A stretch of 64,000 nt of DNA from Streptomyces fradiae. Its GTDB lineage: Bacteria > Actinomycetota > Actinomycetes > Streptomycetales > Streptomycetaceae. How positions within the stretch are numbered: position 1 is the stretch's first letter; every line of letters begins with the position of its first letter. Shown one piece after another: positions 35,920 to 44,293 of this stretch. Both the position numbers and the translations under genes were made by a program. Below the pieces are notes generated by a model, which saw nothing but the letters and a program-made list of their open reading frames with translations, was not told where the DNA came from and did no database searches. Where the stretch lies: assembly GCF_041270065.1 (NCBI RefSeq), contig NZ_CP065958.1, forward strand, positions 2,108,001-2,172,000, in the 5' to 3' direction.

Positions 35920-36052
35920 GGGCGACCTCCTGGCGAACGGTGGGGTGCGGGCCCTCCCCGGGACCCTCACCTTCACCCCCTATTTTAGTGCCCCCCACTG
36001 ACAATCGCCCCTGGCCAGACGCATCTTGAGGGGGTATGGAAGGGAGGTTTGA

Positions 36053-36100
36053 CGGGACGTTCGGCGGGACGTTCGGCGGGACGTTTGCCGGTACGTTGGG
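36053..36100 (+). repeat. 12-bp tandem repeat, four copies, in the ArsC promoter
   Basis: CGGGACGTTCGG occurs twice exactly (36053-36064, 36065-36076), then twice degenerated (CGGGACGTTTGC, CGGTACGTTGGG). The last copy contains TACGTT (36092-36097), the likely -10 six bases before ATG 36104. Confidence 0.85.
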
Positions 36101-36103
36101 GAC

Positions 36104-36463
36104 ATGGAGATCTGGATCAATCCCGCCTGTTCCAAGTGCCGCAGCGCACTGACCCTGCTGGACGCCGAGGGCGCCGACTACACGGTGCGCCGCTACCTGG
36201 AGGACGTGCCCTCGCCGGACGAGATCCGCGCGGTCCTGGAGCGGCTCGGCCTGGAGCCGTGGGACATCACCCGCACCCAGGAGGCCGACGCCAAGGAGCT
36301 GGGCCTCAAGGACTGGCCGCGGGACGAGGCGAGCCGCGACCGCTGGGTGACGGCCCTTGCCGAGCACCCGAAGCTGATCCAGCGCCCGATCATCACCGCC
36401 GAGGACGGCACGGCCGTGGTCGGCCGCTCCGAGGAGGCGGTGCGGGACGCCCTGTCCCGCTGA
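36104..36463 (+). CDS. ArsC/Spx-family thioredoxin-fold reductase
   Basis: A 119-residue protein of the glutaredoxin-linked arsenate reductase family. The active site is INPACSKCRSALTLL with a CXXC. Other family blocks are EIRAVLERLGLEPWDITRTQ and LIQRPIITAEDGTAVVGR; the Arg in QRP is the conserved anion contact. No other ars genes are nearby, so arsenate reduction is not certain; such proteins can also act in redox control. Probably leaderless. Confidence 0.87.
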   Translation: MEIWINPACSKCRSALTLLDAEGADYTVRRYLEDVPSPDEIRAVLERLGLEPWDITRTQEADAKELGLKDWPRDEASRDRWVTALAEHPKLIQRPIITAEDGTAVVGRSEEAVRDALSR

Positions 36464-36478
36464 GCCGACTCCCCCGGG

Positions 36479-37372
36479 TCAGTTCCCCTCTCCCGTGAGG
36501 TGGCGGGCCATTCGAGCGTGTGCCTCCGGCCCCGCGCCCACCGGGAGGGCGAAGTGGGTGGCGTCGGGCAGCACCTCCGTCTCCAGGCGCCCGCCGGGGA
36601 CGGCGGCGCGGGCCTTGCGCTCCACGGCGTACGAGTCATGGGTCCGGCTGCGTCCGGCGAGCAGCACCAGGGTGGGCGGGCGCAGCCCGGCGAGCCGCTC
36701 GGGCGCGGGCCGGGGCCCGTTGACCGGGCGGACGGACGGGACGTCGGCGGCGAGCACCTGCAGCCGGCGCCAGTCGGGGTCGAGCGCGGCGCCCCCGGTC
36801 TCCCAGTCGAGGAACGCGGCCCGGCGGGCCGCGCCCGGCCGCAGCAGCACCGGCAGGGCCCGCAGCAGGAAGCGCGGGGCGAAGCCGGTGAAGCAGTTGG
36901 TGGGGTCGAGCAGCACGAGCCGGCCGACGCGGTCGGGCGCGGCGAGCGCGTACTGCAGGGCGATCCACGCGCCGTAGGAGTGCCCGGCCAGGCCCACCGG
37001 CTGCTCGGCGGGTATCGCGAGGGCGTCGAGGAGCGCGTCGAGCCAGCCCGTGAGGTCGGCGGCGGTACGGATCGGGCGGCCCGGGTCCGCGAGGCTGCGG
37101 CCGGGCTCGCCGACCAGGTCGACGGCGTGCACCCGGTGGGTCGCGCCGAGCGCCGCCGCCGTGCCGTACCACCCGGTGGCGGTGGCCCCGCCGCCGGGCA
37201 GCAGGAGCACGGGCGGGCCGTCGGCGGGGCCGTGGCTGATGACATGGGTCGCGCCGTACGGGGTGGGGACGGCCGCCGTGGTGGTGCCCTGCGGCCAGTG
37301 CGCGAGGACGGCGTCGTAGGCGAGGTCGAACGCGGACGGCTCACGCGGCTCACGGGGCACGGCGCGGTTCAC
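36479..37372 (-). CDS. Alpha/beta hydrolase
   Basis: A 297-residue hydrolase. The oxyanion region is VLLLPGGGATATGWYG, the nucleophile elbow GLAGHSYGAWIAL and the catalytic His lies in LPDATHFALP. Start GTG 37372 overlaps the TGA of the upstream oxidoreductase gene (GTGA), so both are co-translated. Substrate unknown. Confidence 0.88.
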   Translation of the reverse strand: MNRAVPREPREPSAFDLAYDAVLAHWPQGTTTAAVPTPYGATHVISHGPADGPPVLLLPGGGATATGWYGTAAALGATHRVHAVDLVGEPGRSLADPGRPIRTAADLTGWLDALLDALAIPAEQPVGLAGHSYGAWIALQYALAAPDRVGRLVLLDPTNCFTGFAPRFLLRALPVLLRPGAARRAAFLDWETGGAALDPDWRRLQVLAADVPSVRPVNGPRPAPERLAGLRPPTLVLLAGRSRTHDSYAVERKARAAVPGGRLETEVLPDATHFALPVGAGPEAHARMARHLTGEGN

Positions 37373-38289
37373 CGGACCGCGACCCGCTCGGCCCGGGCCA
37401 CGGCTTCCGCCTCGGCGAGGATCTCGGTGAGCCGGGCTCCGAACCGTACGTCGCAGGGGTGGGGGCGGCCGGTGCGGACGGCCTCCAGGAGGCCGTCGAC
37501 GGCGCCGCCGAAGGCGTCGAGGGCGCCGTCCCAGTGCGGCATGACGGCCTTGCCCCGCTCGCCGTAGAGGGAGAGCGCGGCCTCGGCGGAGGCGGCCGGG
37601 GCGCTGAGCGTGAGGGTGGCGGTGCTGCTCGCGCCGGAGGTGTGGCGCAGGGTCAGGTGGCGGGTGTCCGCCCGGCCCTCGGTGCAGCTGATGGAGGTGA
37701 CGTCGCCGAGGATCGGCAGGAAGACGGAGAGGACGTGCGGGCCGACGTCCCACAGACCGCCCTTGTCGCGCCGCCAGGGCGAGGCGGCGTAGACGCTGTC
37801 GGCGTCGGGCGAGAACAGCGCGCCCAGCCAGTGCGCCTCGCCGAGGAACCAGCCGCCGGCGGCGACCTGTTCGTCTATCCAGCGCGCGGTGGGCGGCGCG
37901 AAGCGGAGGGTGCAGAACACGACGGAGGCCACACCGGCGCCCGTGACGGCGTCGGCGAGCTCGCGCGCCGTCGCCGCCGAGGTCGTCACCGGCTTGTCGA
38001 GGATGACATGGCAGCCCGCCGCGGCGGCCCGCGCGGCCAGCGGAGCCTGGACGTCCGGCGGCAGCGCGAGCGCGACCGCGTCGCTCGCCTCGAACAGCGC
38101 GTCCACGTCCTCGTACGCCTTCGTCCCGCACGCGGCGGCGAGCGCGGCCGCGGCCTCCGGCCGTCTGCCCCACACCCCGCTGAACTCCACGTCGGGATGC
38201 GCCGCGAGCGCGGGGGCGTGGGTGCGCTCGGCCCAGGGGCCGGTGCCGAGGAGTCCGATGCGGGTCTTCGTGCCAGGAAGGTTCGTCAT
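37369..38289 (-). CDS. Gfo/Idh/MocA-family oxidoreductase
   Basis: A 306-residue NAD(P)-dependent dehydrogenase, probably acting on a sugar or cyclitol. The N-terminal Rossmann motif is GLLGTGPWAERTHAPAL, and the EKP-type motif is HVILDKPVTTS. The second half is the alpha/beta substrate domain (GGLWDVGPHVLSVFLPIL). ATG 38289 begins it. It is first in a two-gene unit with the alpha/beta hydrolase. Confidence 0.9.
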   Translation of the reverse strand: MTNLPGTKTRIGLLGTGPWAERTHAPALAAHPDVEFSGVWGRRPEAAAALAAACGTKAYEDVDALFEASDAVALALPPDVQAPLAARAAAAGCHVILDKPVTTSAATARELADAVTGAGVASVVFCTLRFAPPTARWIDEQVAAGGWFLGEAHWLGALFSPDADSVYAASPWRRDKGGLWDVGPHVLSVFLPILGDVTSISCTEGRADTRHLTLRHTSGASSTATLTLSAPAASAEAALSLYGERGKAVMPHWDGALDAFGGAVDGLLEAVRTGRPHPCDVRFGARLTEILAEAEAVARAERVAVR

Positions 38290-38521
38290 GCCCACAGTCT
38301 GCCGGGCCCCCCGGCCGTAGCGGCTCCGGGATCCCCCCGATCCACCCCGGACCCACCCCGGAGCGCACGCCCGGGGCGCGCGGCCGGGGCACGCTGACCG
38401 GCGCGTGTGAAGCCTCGTATACGGCGCGGACCCCGTGGGACGGATCCGGCGGGCCGGGTTCGGTGGACTCCTGGACGCGCACGTCGTCGCACGGCGGGGG
38501 CGGGAAATGGAGGAAGGCTGA

Positions 38522-38559
38522 GTAACACGGGGTTCACAAACGGGCAACCGACGGGAAAT
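38522..38559 (+). promoter_or_regulatory. Double GlnR box upstream of glnII
   Basis: GTAAC-N6-TTCAC-N6-GCAAC-N6-GAAAT: the same four-part, 38-bp layout as at glnA, 117 bases before the glnII start. The remaining part of the 387-base region 38290-38676 holds no gene I can support. Confidence 0.88.
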
Positions 38560-38676
38560 CCGGTGTTGCGAAGCTGCGGACGACGCAGACACCGCCACCG
38601 CAGCTCTCGCAATGTCGCGAGCCGCCGCCGCAGCGCGGAGCACCAGCACCCGCAGCACGCCAAAGGATGAGGCCCC

Positions 38677-39708
38677 GTGACCTTCAAGGCTGAGTACATC
38701 TGGATCGACGGCACCGAGCCGACCGCCAAGCTCCGTTCCAAGACGAAGATCATCCCCGGTGAGGTCCTTCCGCTGGAGGAGCTGCCGATCTGGGGCTTCG
38801 ACGGTTCGAGCACGAACCAGGCCAAGGGTCACGCCTCGGACCGGGTGCTCAAGCCGGTCTTCTCCTGCCCGGACCCGATCCGCGGCGGCAACGACATCCT
38901 GGTGATGTGCGAGGTCCTGAACACGGACATGACGCCGCACGAGTCGAACACCCGGGCCGCGCTGGCCGAGGTGTACGCGAAGTACGCCGCGCAGGAGCCG
39001 ATCTTCGGCATCGAGCAGGAGTACACCTTCTTCGACGGCGAGCGTCCGCTCGGCTTCCCGGTCGGCGGCTTCCCGGCCCCGCAGGGCGGCTACTACTGCG
39101 GTGTCGGCGCGGACGAGATCTTCGGCCGTGACGTCGTCGAGGCGCACCTGGAGAACTGCCTGAAGGCGGGTCTGGGCATCTCCGGCATCAACGCCGAGGT
39201 CATGCCGGGCCAGTGGGAGTTCCAGGTCGGTCCGCTGGCGCCGCTCGAGGTCGCCGACCAGCTGTGGGTGGCCCGCTGGCTGCTCTACCGCACGGCCGAG
39301 GACTTCAACGTCTCCGCGACGCTGGACCCGAAGCCGGTGAAGGGCGACTGGAACGGCGCGGGCGCGCACACCAACTTCTCCACGAAGGCGATGCGCGAGG
39401 GCTACGACGCGATCATCACCGCGTGCGAGGCGCTGGGCGAGGGCTCGAAGCCGCTCGACCACGTCAAGAACTACGGCGCTGGCATCGACGACCGTCTGAC
39501 CGGCCTGCACGAGACCGCCCCGTGGGACCAGTACTCCTACGGCGTCTCCGACCGCGGCGCCTCGGTCCGCATCCCGTGGCAGGTCGAGCAGGACCAGAAG
39601 GGCTACATCGAGGACCGCCGTCCGAACGCGAACGTGGACCCGTACACGGTGACCCGCCTCCTGGTGGACACCTGCTGCGAGGCCCTGGAGAAGGCCGGCC
39701 AGGTCTGA
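38677..39708 (+). CDS. glnII: Glutamine synthetase II (eukaryotic type)
   Basis: A 343-residue GSII from GTG 38677 (AGGATGAGGCCCC upstream). Diagnostic blocks are LPIWGFDGSSTNQAKG, FGIEQEYTFFD, AEVMPGQWEFQVGP, WNGAGAHTNFSTKAMR and YEDRRP-like GYIEDRRPNANVDPY. GSII is heat-labile and not adenylylated, and is induced by GlnR under nitrogen limitation, as the box upstream indicates. Its presence beside glnA is a Streptomyces hallmark. Confidence 0.98.
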   Translation: MTFKAEYIWIDGTEPTAKLRSKTKIIPGEVLPLEELPIWGFDGSSTNQAKGHASDRVLKPVFSCPDPIRGGNDILVMCEVLNTDMTPHESNTRAALAEVYAKYAAQEPIFGIEQEYTFFDGERPLGFPVGGFPAPQGGYYCGVGADEIFGRDVVEAHLENCLKAGLGISGINAEVMPGQWEFQVGPLAPLEVADQLWVARWLLYRTAEDFNVSATLDPKPVKGDWNGAGAHTNFSTKAMREGYDAIITACEALGEGSKPLDHVKNYGAGIDDRLTGLHETAPWDQYSYGVSDRGASVRIPWQVEQDQKGYIEDRRPNANVDPYTVTRLLVDTCCEALEKAGQV

Positions 39709-39745
39709 GGCCAGGTCTGAGGTCGGGTCTGACCCGAGCAGTCCT

Positions 39746-39784
39746 GAGAGGGGCGCCCCCGTTTCGTACGGGGGCGCCCCTCTC
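39746..39784 (+). terminator. Terminator of glnII
   Basis: A perfect 17-bp stem (39746-39762 with 39768-39784; GAGAGGGGCGCCCCCGT) and a TTCGT loop. Confidence 0.92.
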
Positions 39785-39849
39785 GGCATGTGGGAAGGGC
39801 GACAAGGGGTTTGGGATGCCGGGGGCTGCCCACCGCACTTCCCTGCTGG

Positions 39850-39855
39850 TTTAAT
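39850..39855 (+). promoter_or_regulatory. -10 element of the small leaderless gene
   Basis: TTTAAT, five of six bases of TATAAT, ends six bases before ATG 39862; no SD exists. Confidence 0.5.
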
Positions 39856-39861
39856 AGGGAT

Positions 39862-39984
39862 ATGGAGAGGACGCAGAACGACACCGCGACAGGTCGCCAC
39901 GACCTCGAGCCGTTCTGGCCCTCCCGCCAGCACCACGACTTCGACCGGTGCTGTCGGCGCGTGAGGAACGCGTCGGCCCTCTAA
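39862..39984 (+). CDS. 40-residue small protein of unknown function
   Basis: A short ORF with its own leaderless-type promoter and, five bases past the TAA, a perfect hairpin terminator. The protein (MERTQNDTATGRHDLEPFWP...FDRCCRRVRNASAL) is His/Arg-rich with a Cys-Cys pair and no signal peptide or membrane helix. The tight promoter-ORF-terminator unit argues that it is a real gene. An alternative is that it is a regulatory leader for the winged-helix gene 110 bases downstream. Confidence 0.55.
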   Translation: MERTQNDTATGRHDLEPFWPSRQHHDFDRCCRRVRNASAL

Positions 39985-39989
39985 AGCCC

Positions 39990-40009
39990 GACCGGAGCCG
40001 TCTCCGGTC
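39990..40009 (+). terminator. Terminator of the 40-residue ORF
   Basis: GACCGGAG and CTCCGGTC pair perfectly around CCGT. Confidence 0.7.
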
Positions 40010-40094
40010 CCACGGCCTTCGGCCGCCGCGCATGACGTTCGACGTACGACGCCTTCCGTCCGTCCGTGACTCGCGCGAAATGAGCTGAGCTCCC

Positions 40095-40670
40095 ATGGCC
40101 CACCTGGCCCACACCCGTACCGCCGCCACTGCTGTCACCACCACTGCCACCGCCGCTCCCCTGGCCCTGCCGCGCCCGCGGCTGCGCGCCGTGGCGGCCG
40201 ACGAGGTCGCCGGGCTCGCCCGGGTGGCCGACTTCCTGCCGCCGGGCGCCACGCTGCTGCCGGCGCCCCCGAACGCCCTGCCCACGCTGCCCGGGCGCCC
40301 GCCGATGGTCGGTTATCTGGTGCTGCTGCCCGCCGACCAGCAGACGGCGGCCGCCGCTTCCGCGCCGGCGCCGGCGGCGGTTCCGGCGCCTGGTCCGGTG
40401 GTCATCGACGGCGTGCAGCGGATCGCCCGTGTCGACGGGCGGTCGCTGGACCTGACGTATCTGGAGTTCGAACTCCTCGCCCATCTCGTCACCCACCCGC
40501 ACCGGGTGCACACCCGCGACCAGTTGGTCACCACGGTGTGGGGGTACGGGCACGTGGGCGACGGCCGGACCGTCGACGTGCACGTGGCGCGGCTGCGCCG
40601 CAAGCTGGGCGCCGAGCACCGCCGCACGATCCAGACCGTGCGGCGGGTCGGCTACAAGTACATCCCCTGA
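40095..40670 (+). CDS. Orphan winged-helix regulator (OmpR/PhoB DNA-binding domain without receiver)
   Basis: A 191-residue protein. The first ~100 residues are Ala/Pro/Thr-rich with no receiver-domain motif. Residues ~110-191 form a complete PhoB-type effector domain (LTYLEFELLAHLVTHPHRVH, QLVTTVWGYGHVGDGRTVDV, HVARLRRKLG, TVRRVGYKYIP). It cannot be phosphorylated in the usual way, so control must come from another input. It ends 11 bases from the convergent PepSY gene. Confidence 0.86.
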   Translation: MAHLAHTRTAATAVTTTATAAPLALPRPRLRAVAADEVAGLARVADFLPPGATLLPAPPNALPTLPGRPPMVGYLVLLPADQQTAAAASAPAPAAVPAPGPVVIDGVQRIARVDGRSLDLTYLEFELLAHLVTHPHRVHTRDQLVTTVWGYGHVGDGRTVDVHVARLRRKLGAEHRRTIQTVRRVGYKYIP

Positions 40671-40681
40671 TCAGCCGGATT

Positions 40682-42193
40682 TCAGCCGGTCTGCCGCGAC
40701 CTCGTCCTCGACCTCGTCCGCGAGATCAGCCCGAGGGCGAGGTCGACGGCCAGGAAGGCCACCAGGCTGAGGCCGAGCAGCGGCACGAACCAGCCCACGA
40801 GCGCCGTCGCCGCGAGCAGCGGAAGCAGCACCGTCGGCGGGACCTTGCGCCAGGCGCCCCTGGCGACCGGGCGGCCCGGGCGGCGCAGCCACCACATGCG
40901 GTAGCCCCAGACGATCAGCAGGATCAGGGCGAGCGCGAGGGCGGCGAGCGCCAGCTGGTTGAACAGGCCGAGGTACAGGCCCATATGGGCGTCGATGCCG
41001 ACCCTCGTGAGCTTCGCGAGCAGCGGGTAGTCCGCGAAGCGGAGCTCGTCCAGGACGGCGCCGTCGGCGGGGTTCACGGCGACCGAGTCCAGCTCCGCCG
41101 GGAACTGCTTGTCGGTCTCCTTCACGACGTAACCGCTGCCGTCGGCAGGCAGTACGACCGCGATCGACGGGCTGTCGATGCCGGCGGCACGGGCCGCCGC
41201 GACCGCCCTGTCGATGCCGATGTCCGTGCCGGGGGCTGCGGGTGTGGGCGACTCGTGGTGGCCGGCGCCGTGGCCCGCGTGCTCCCCGCCCGTACCGGTA
41301 CCCGTACCCGCGCCCGTACCCGCGCCCGTACCGGCGGCCGGGCCGGGGGTGACGGTCGCGGAGAGCTTCGGGGTCGCACCGCCGAGGCGGTCCTGCACGC
41401 CGCCGATGTTCTCGCCCGCGTACCGCGACCAGGTCAGCCCGGTCGCCGACAGCGCCACGAGACCGGCCGCCGCCCACAGGCCGACCGTTCCGTGCCAGGA
41501 GAGGGTACGACGGCGGGACTTCGCCCCGCCCTCGGGCAGGAACAGCGCCCGCCGGTTCCTGCGCCGCCGCCCCACCCAGAGCAGTACGCCGCCGAGCGCG
41601 ACCACCCACAGCCAACTGGCGGCCAGTTCACTGTAGTTGCGGCCCAGCTCACCGAGGTGCAGGTCCACGTGCAGACCCGAGATCCAGGTGCGCAGCGGCA
41701 GCGCGCCGGAGCTTCCGTAACTGGGCAGCTCGCCTCGTATCGCGGCGGTGTACGGGTCCACGAAGACGGCCGTCGAGGTGCCTTCGGGCGCCGCCGGGTC
41801 GGCCATCAACACCCGCGTGGTGGCGCCGGGTTCGGCCCCGGGCCAGACGGCGGTCACCGCGCCGTCGGGGCGGGCGGCGCGGGCCGCCGCGACCTGCCGT
41901 TCGAGCGGGAGTGCGGTGGCGCCGCCGGCGGGAGCCGGAACTTCCAGCTCGTGCGCGTACAGCACCTTCTCCGCCGGTACGGAGAGTGCGTAGAGCAGTC
42001 CGCTGACGGCGGCCAGGAGCAGGAACGGGGCGACGAGCACCCCCGCGAAGAAGTGCATCCGCAGCACGAGCGGGCGGAGTGCGGCCCAGCCGCGCGGGCG
42101 GGTGGGGGATGGGTTCGGGGGCCCGTCCGGGGCCGCCGGGTCGGTGGGTCCGGTCGGTTCCGGACGGCGGCGTGCGAGGTCGTCGAGAGTCAT
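40682..42193 (-). CDS. PepSY-associated transmembrane protein
   Basis: A 503-residue membrane protein starting at ATG 42193 (MTLDDLARR). It has the PepSY_TM pattern: helix VLRMHFFAGVLVAPFLLLAA, PepSY-type extracytoplasmic parts (FVDPYTAAIRGELP and VAVNPADGAVLDELRFADYP), HVDLHLGE and AHMGLYLGLFNQLALAALAL before further helices. A Gly/Thr repeat linker and a His-rich run (HAGHGAGHH) lie near residues 285-315. Family members include iron-uptake (siderophore reductase-like) membrane proteins, and the His clusters suggest heme or metal binding. Its upstream side is the 14-bp repeat array. Confidence 0.85.
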   Translation of the reverse strand: MTLDDLARRRPEPTGPTDPAAPDGPPNPSPTRPRGWAALRPLVLRMHFFAGVLVAPFLLLAAVSGLLYALSVPAEKVLYAHELEVPAPAGGATALPLERQVAAARAARPDGAVTAVWPGAEPGATTRVLMADPAAPEGTSTAVFVDPYTAAIRGELPSYGSSGALPLRTWISGLHVDLHLGELGRNYSELAASWLWVVALGGVLLWVGRRRRNRRALFLPEGGAKSRRRTLSWHGTVGLWAAAGLVALSATGLTWSRYAGENIGGVQDRLGGATPKLSATVTPGPAAGTGAGTGAGTGTGTGGEHAGHGAGHHESPTPAAPGTDIGIDRAVAAARAAGIDSPSIAVVLPADGSGYVVKETDKQFPAELDSVAVNPADGAVLDELRFADYPLLAKLTRVGIDAHMGLYLGLFNQLALAALALALILLIVWGYRMWWLRRPGRPVARGAWRKVPPTVLLPLLAATALVGWFVPLLGLSLVAFLAVDLALGLISRTRSRTRSRQTG

Positions 42194-42289
42194 CACGGTC
42201 CTAGGGGTCGTCGACCTGGGGGTACGCGGGTGCGGATGCGCGGGTGCGTGGCCGTTGCGACGAGCGCGAGCGGGCTGCTCGCGCCCCCC

Positions 42290-43475
42290 CCTGCGGCCTC
42301 CGCCGTCTGGCGTCCGGTGCCTGGCGGGCGCGGTGCCAGCGGCGCGCGACGCTGCCGGGCGGAGGCCGACGCGCGTCGGGCCCTCGGGCACCTGCCGTCC
42401 GGCGCTCGCCGCCGGCGAGTTGCCCTGGGCGTCGTCCAACGCCAGGCGCTCGCCGCTAGGCGTGCGCCATCGGGCAGCCACCGCTGGGCGTCCGCCGTCT
42501 GGCGTCTGCCGTCAGGCCGCTGCCGTCCGGCTTCCGCCGCTGGCCAGTCGCCCTTAAGCGTCCGCCGCCGGGCGCTCACCGTCAGGCGTTCACCGTCAGG
42601 TGCTCGCCCTCGGCTTCTGCCAGCAGGTAGCCGCCGCTAGGCATCAGCGCAGGCAAACTCGCCGCCTGGATTCCGCCGGGCGTTCACCGTCAGGCCTTGA
42701 CCGTCCGGCATTCGCCGTCAGCCAGTCGCCCTGAGGCATCCGCCGCCGGCGTTCACCAGCAGGTGCTCGCCACGGGGCATCCGCAGTCAGGCATTCGCCG
42801 CCAGCGAGTCGCCTTAGGCGTCGTCCAATGCCAGGCGCTCGCCGCTCGGCGTCCGCCATCAGGCAGCCACCGCCGGGCATCCGCCGTCGGGCACTCGGCC
42901 GCAGGCCTTTACCGTCAGGCGCTCGCCGCCGGGCATTCGCCACAGGCATCCGTCGTCCGGCGCCCACCGCTGGGCGTGCACCGCCAGGCTTTCGCCACCA
43001 GACATCCACCCGTCCGGCGTCAGCCGCCTGGCGACTGACCCCCACGAGGGGAAGACCGCCACGAGGCGTCCGCCGCCAGGCCTCAGCCTTCAGGCATCCG
43101 CCGCCGGGCTTTCGCCACAGGCATCCGCCCGTCGGGCGTCAGGCGCCTGGCGACTGACCCACACGGGCGGAACTCCGCCACGGGGCGTCCGCCATCAGGC
43201 CCCAGCCCTCCAGGCATCCGCCATCCGGCGCTCGCCGCCGGGCATCCGCCGTCAGACTTCCGCCCGTCCGGCGTGAGACGCTCTGGCGACTGACCCGCAC
43301 GGGCGGAGGACCGCCAGGGGGCGTCCGCCGCCAGGCCCCAGCCCTCCAGGCACCCGCCGTCCGGCGCTTGCCGCTGGGCATTCACCGTCAGGCATGCGTT
43401 GCCGGGCGTTCACCGATAGGCATCCGCCGCCGCGCCGGCGCCGTACAGCGTCGGGCGTTCGGCGTTGCTCGGCAT
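42290..43475. repeat. About 1.2 kb array of degenerate 14-bp repeats
   Basis: The stretch is built almost wholly from units of consensus GGCRTYCGCCGYCA (for example GGCGTCCGCCGTCT, GGCATCCGCCGTCG, GGCGCTCGCCGCTA), roughly 80 copies, mostly 14 bp long and diverged. Each unit has the dyad GGC-N4-GCC. A block of about 85 bp is duplicated (42415-42500 and 42804-42889), and a longer block starting GGCGACTGACC is present three times (43030, 43149, 43285). Long open frames exist on both strands, but they follow from the repeat and from missing stops; I see no SD or known domain. The whole gap 42194-43540 is otherwise empty. Confidence 0.88.
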
Positions 43476-43540
43476 CCAGCACCCTGCGTGCGACACAGGT
43501 CGTGTGTCGACAAGGGAGAAGCGACCCCCGGTCGGTCATG

Positions 43541-44293
43541 TCAGACGAGTGCTCCGAGGGTCGTGGCGCGGGGTACGGGCAGGGCCGGTGGGCCGCGGCG
43601 GGAGACGGCGTGGGTGAGGACGACGCCGTGGAGGCGGCGGGTCCGGGGGGTGGGGCGGAGGGAGGGGTGGGGTGGTGGGGTGGGGAGGCGGAGTCGGAGG
43701 CGGGCGGCGGCGAGGAGCAGCCGCAGTGGGGTGCGGGCGCGGGAGCCGGCCGTACGGGCCAGGGTGAAGAGCGCCGCCTCGCCCCGGGCGAGCCACAGGC
43801 CGCAGGCCAGCGCGGCGAGCAGGTGCGCGGCGAACATGCCGGCGCCCGAGCCCGGAGCCTGGTCCATCCCGGCCGCCCCGCCCATGGCGTGGGCCATGTG
43901 CGCCGTATGCGCGAGGGAGGGGTCGGCGAGCATCGCCGTCGGCATCTCGGTGGAGCCGGTGGGCGCGCCGGACCGCCCCGGCCCGAAGATCAGGCTCAAC
44001 GCCCCCGCCCCGGTCCCGGCCCCGGCGCCAGACGCACCCCGCTCCCCCGCCCCGAAAATCACGTGCAGTGCGCCCTGCACACCCGTCAAGCCGGTCGCCA
44101 CAGCGACCGCTCCCCGTCGGCGGCCCGCGGCCGCCCAGGCGAGCGCGCCCGTCACCGCGAAGGCCGCGAGGAGGGAGGGGAGGGGGACGGAGTGGGCAGA
44201 CATGGAGGAATGACCCGTCGCCGCCAATGTCACGCACACCACCGCGAAGAGCGTGGCGCGGAGGGCGCGCAGGGGCGACCGGGGGTGCGTCAT
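43541..44293 (-). CDS. Met/His-rich integral membrane protein of unknown function
   Basis: A 250-residue protein with about four hydrophobic segments (ATLFAVVCVTLAATGHS, LLAAFAVTGALAWAAAG, GLTGVQGALHVIFGAG, AAHLLAALACGLWLARG). Between segments three and four lies a Met/His-rich loop (TEMPTAM, AHTAHMAHAMGGAAGMD) of a type that often binds copper. The C-terminal ~70 residues are Arg/Pro-rich and probably cytosolic. No named family is recognised. With the PepSY gene it may belong to metal handling, but the repeat array separates them. Confidence 0.68.
   Translation of the reverse strand: MTHPRSPLRALRATLFAVVCVTLAATGHSSMSAHSVPLPSLLAAFAVTGALAWAAAGRRRGAVAVATGLTGVQGALHVIFGAGERGASGAGAGTGAGALSLIFGPGRSGAPTGSTEMPTAMLADPSLAHTAHMAHAMGGAAGMDQAPGSGAGMFAAHLLAALACGLWLARGEAALFTLARTAGSRARTPLRLLLAAARLRLRLPTPPPHPSLRPTPRTRRLHGVVLTHAVSRRGPPALPVPRATTLGALV

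Noticed and set aside
36100..36463. An arsenic-resistance operon
   Set aside because: Only the ArsC-like gene is present; no arsR, arsB or acr3 is nearby.
42290..43475. CRISPR array
   Set aside because: Units are about 14 bp and contiguous, with no unique spacers and no cas genes.
42644..43534. Several 90-130 residue ORFs on both strands of the repeat array
   Set aside because: They arise because the 14-bp unit lacks stops in most frames; no SD, codon bias or domain supports them.
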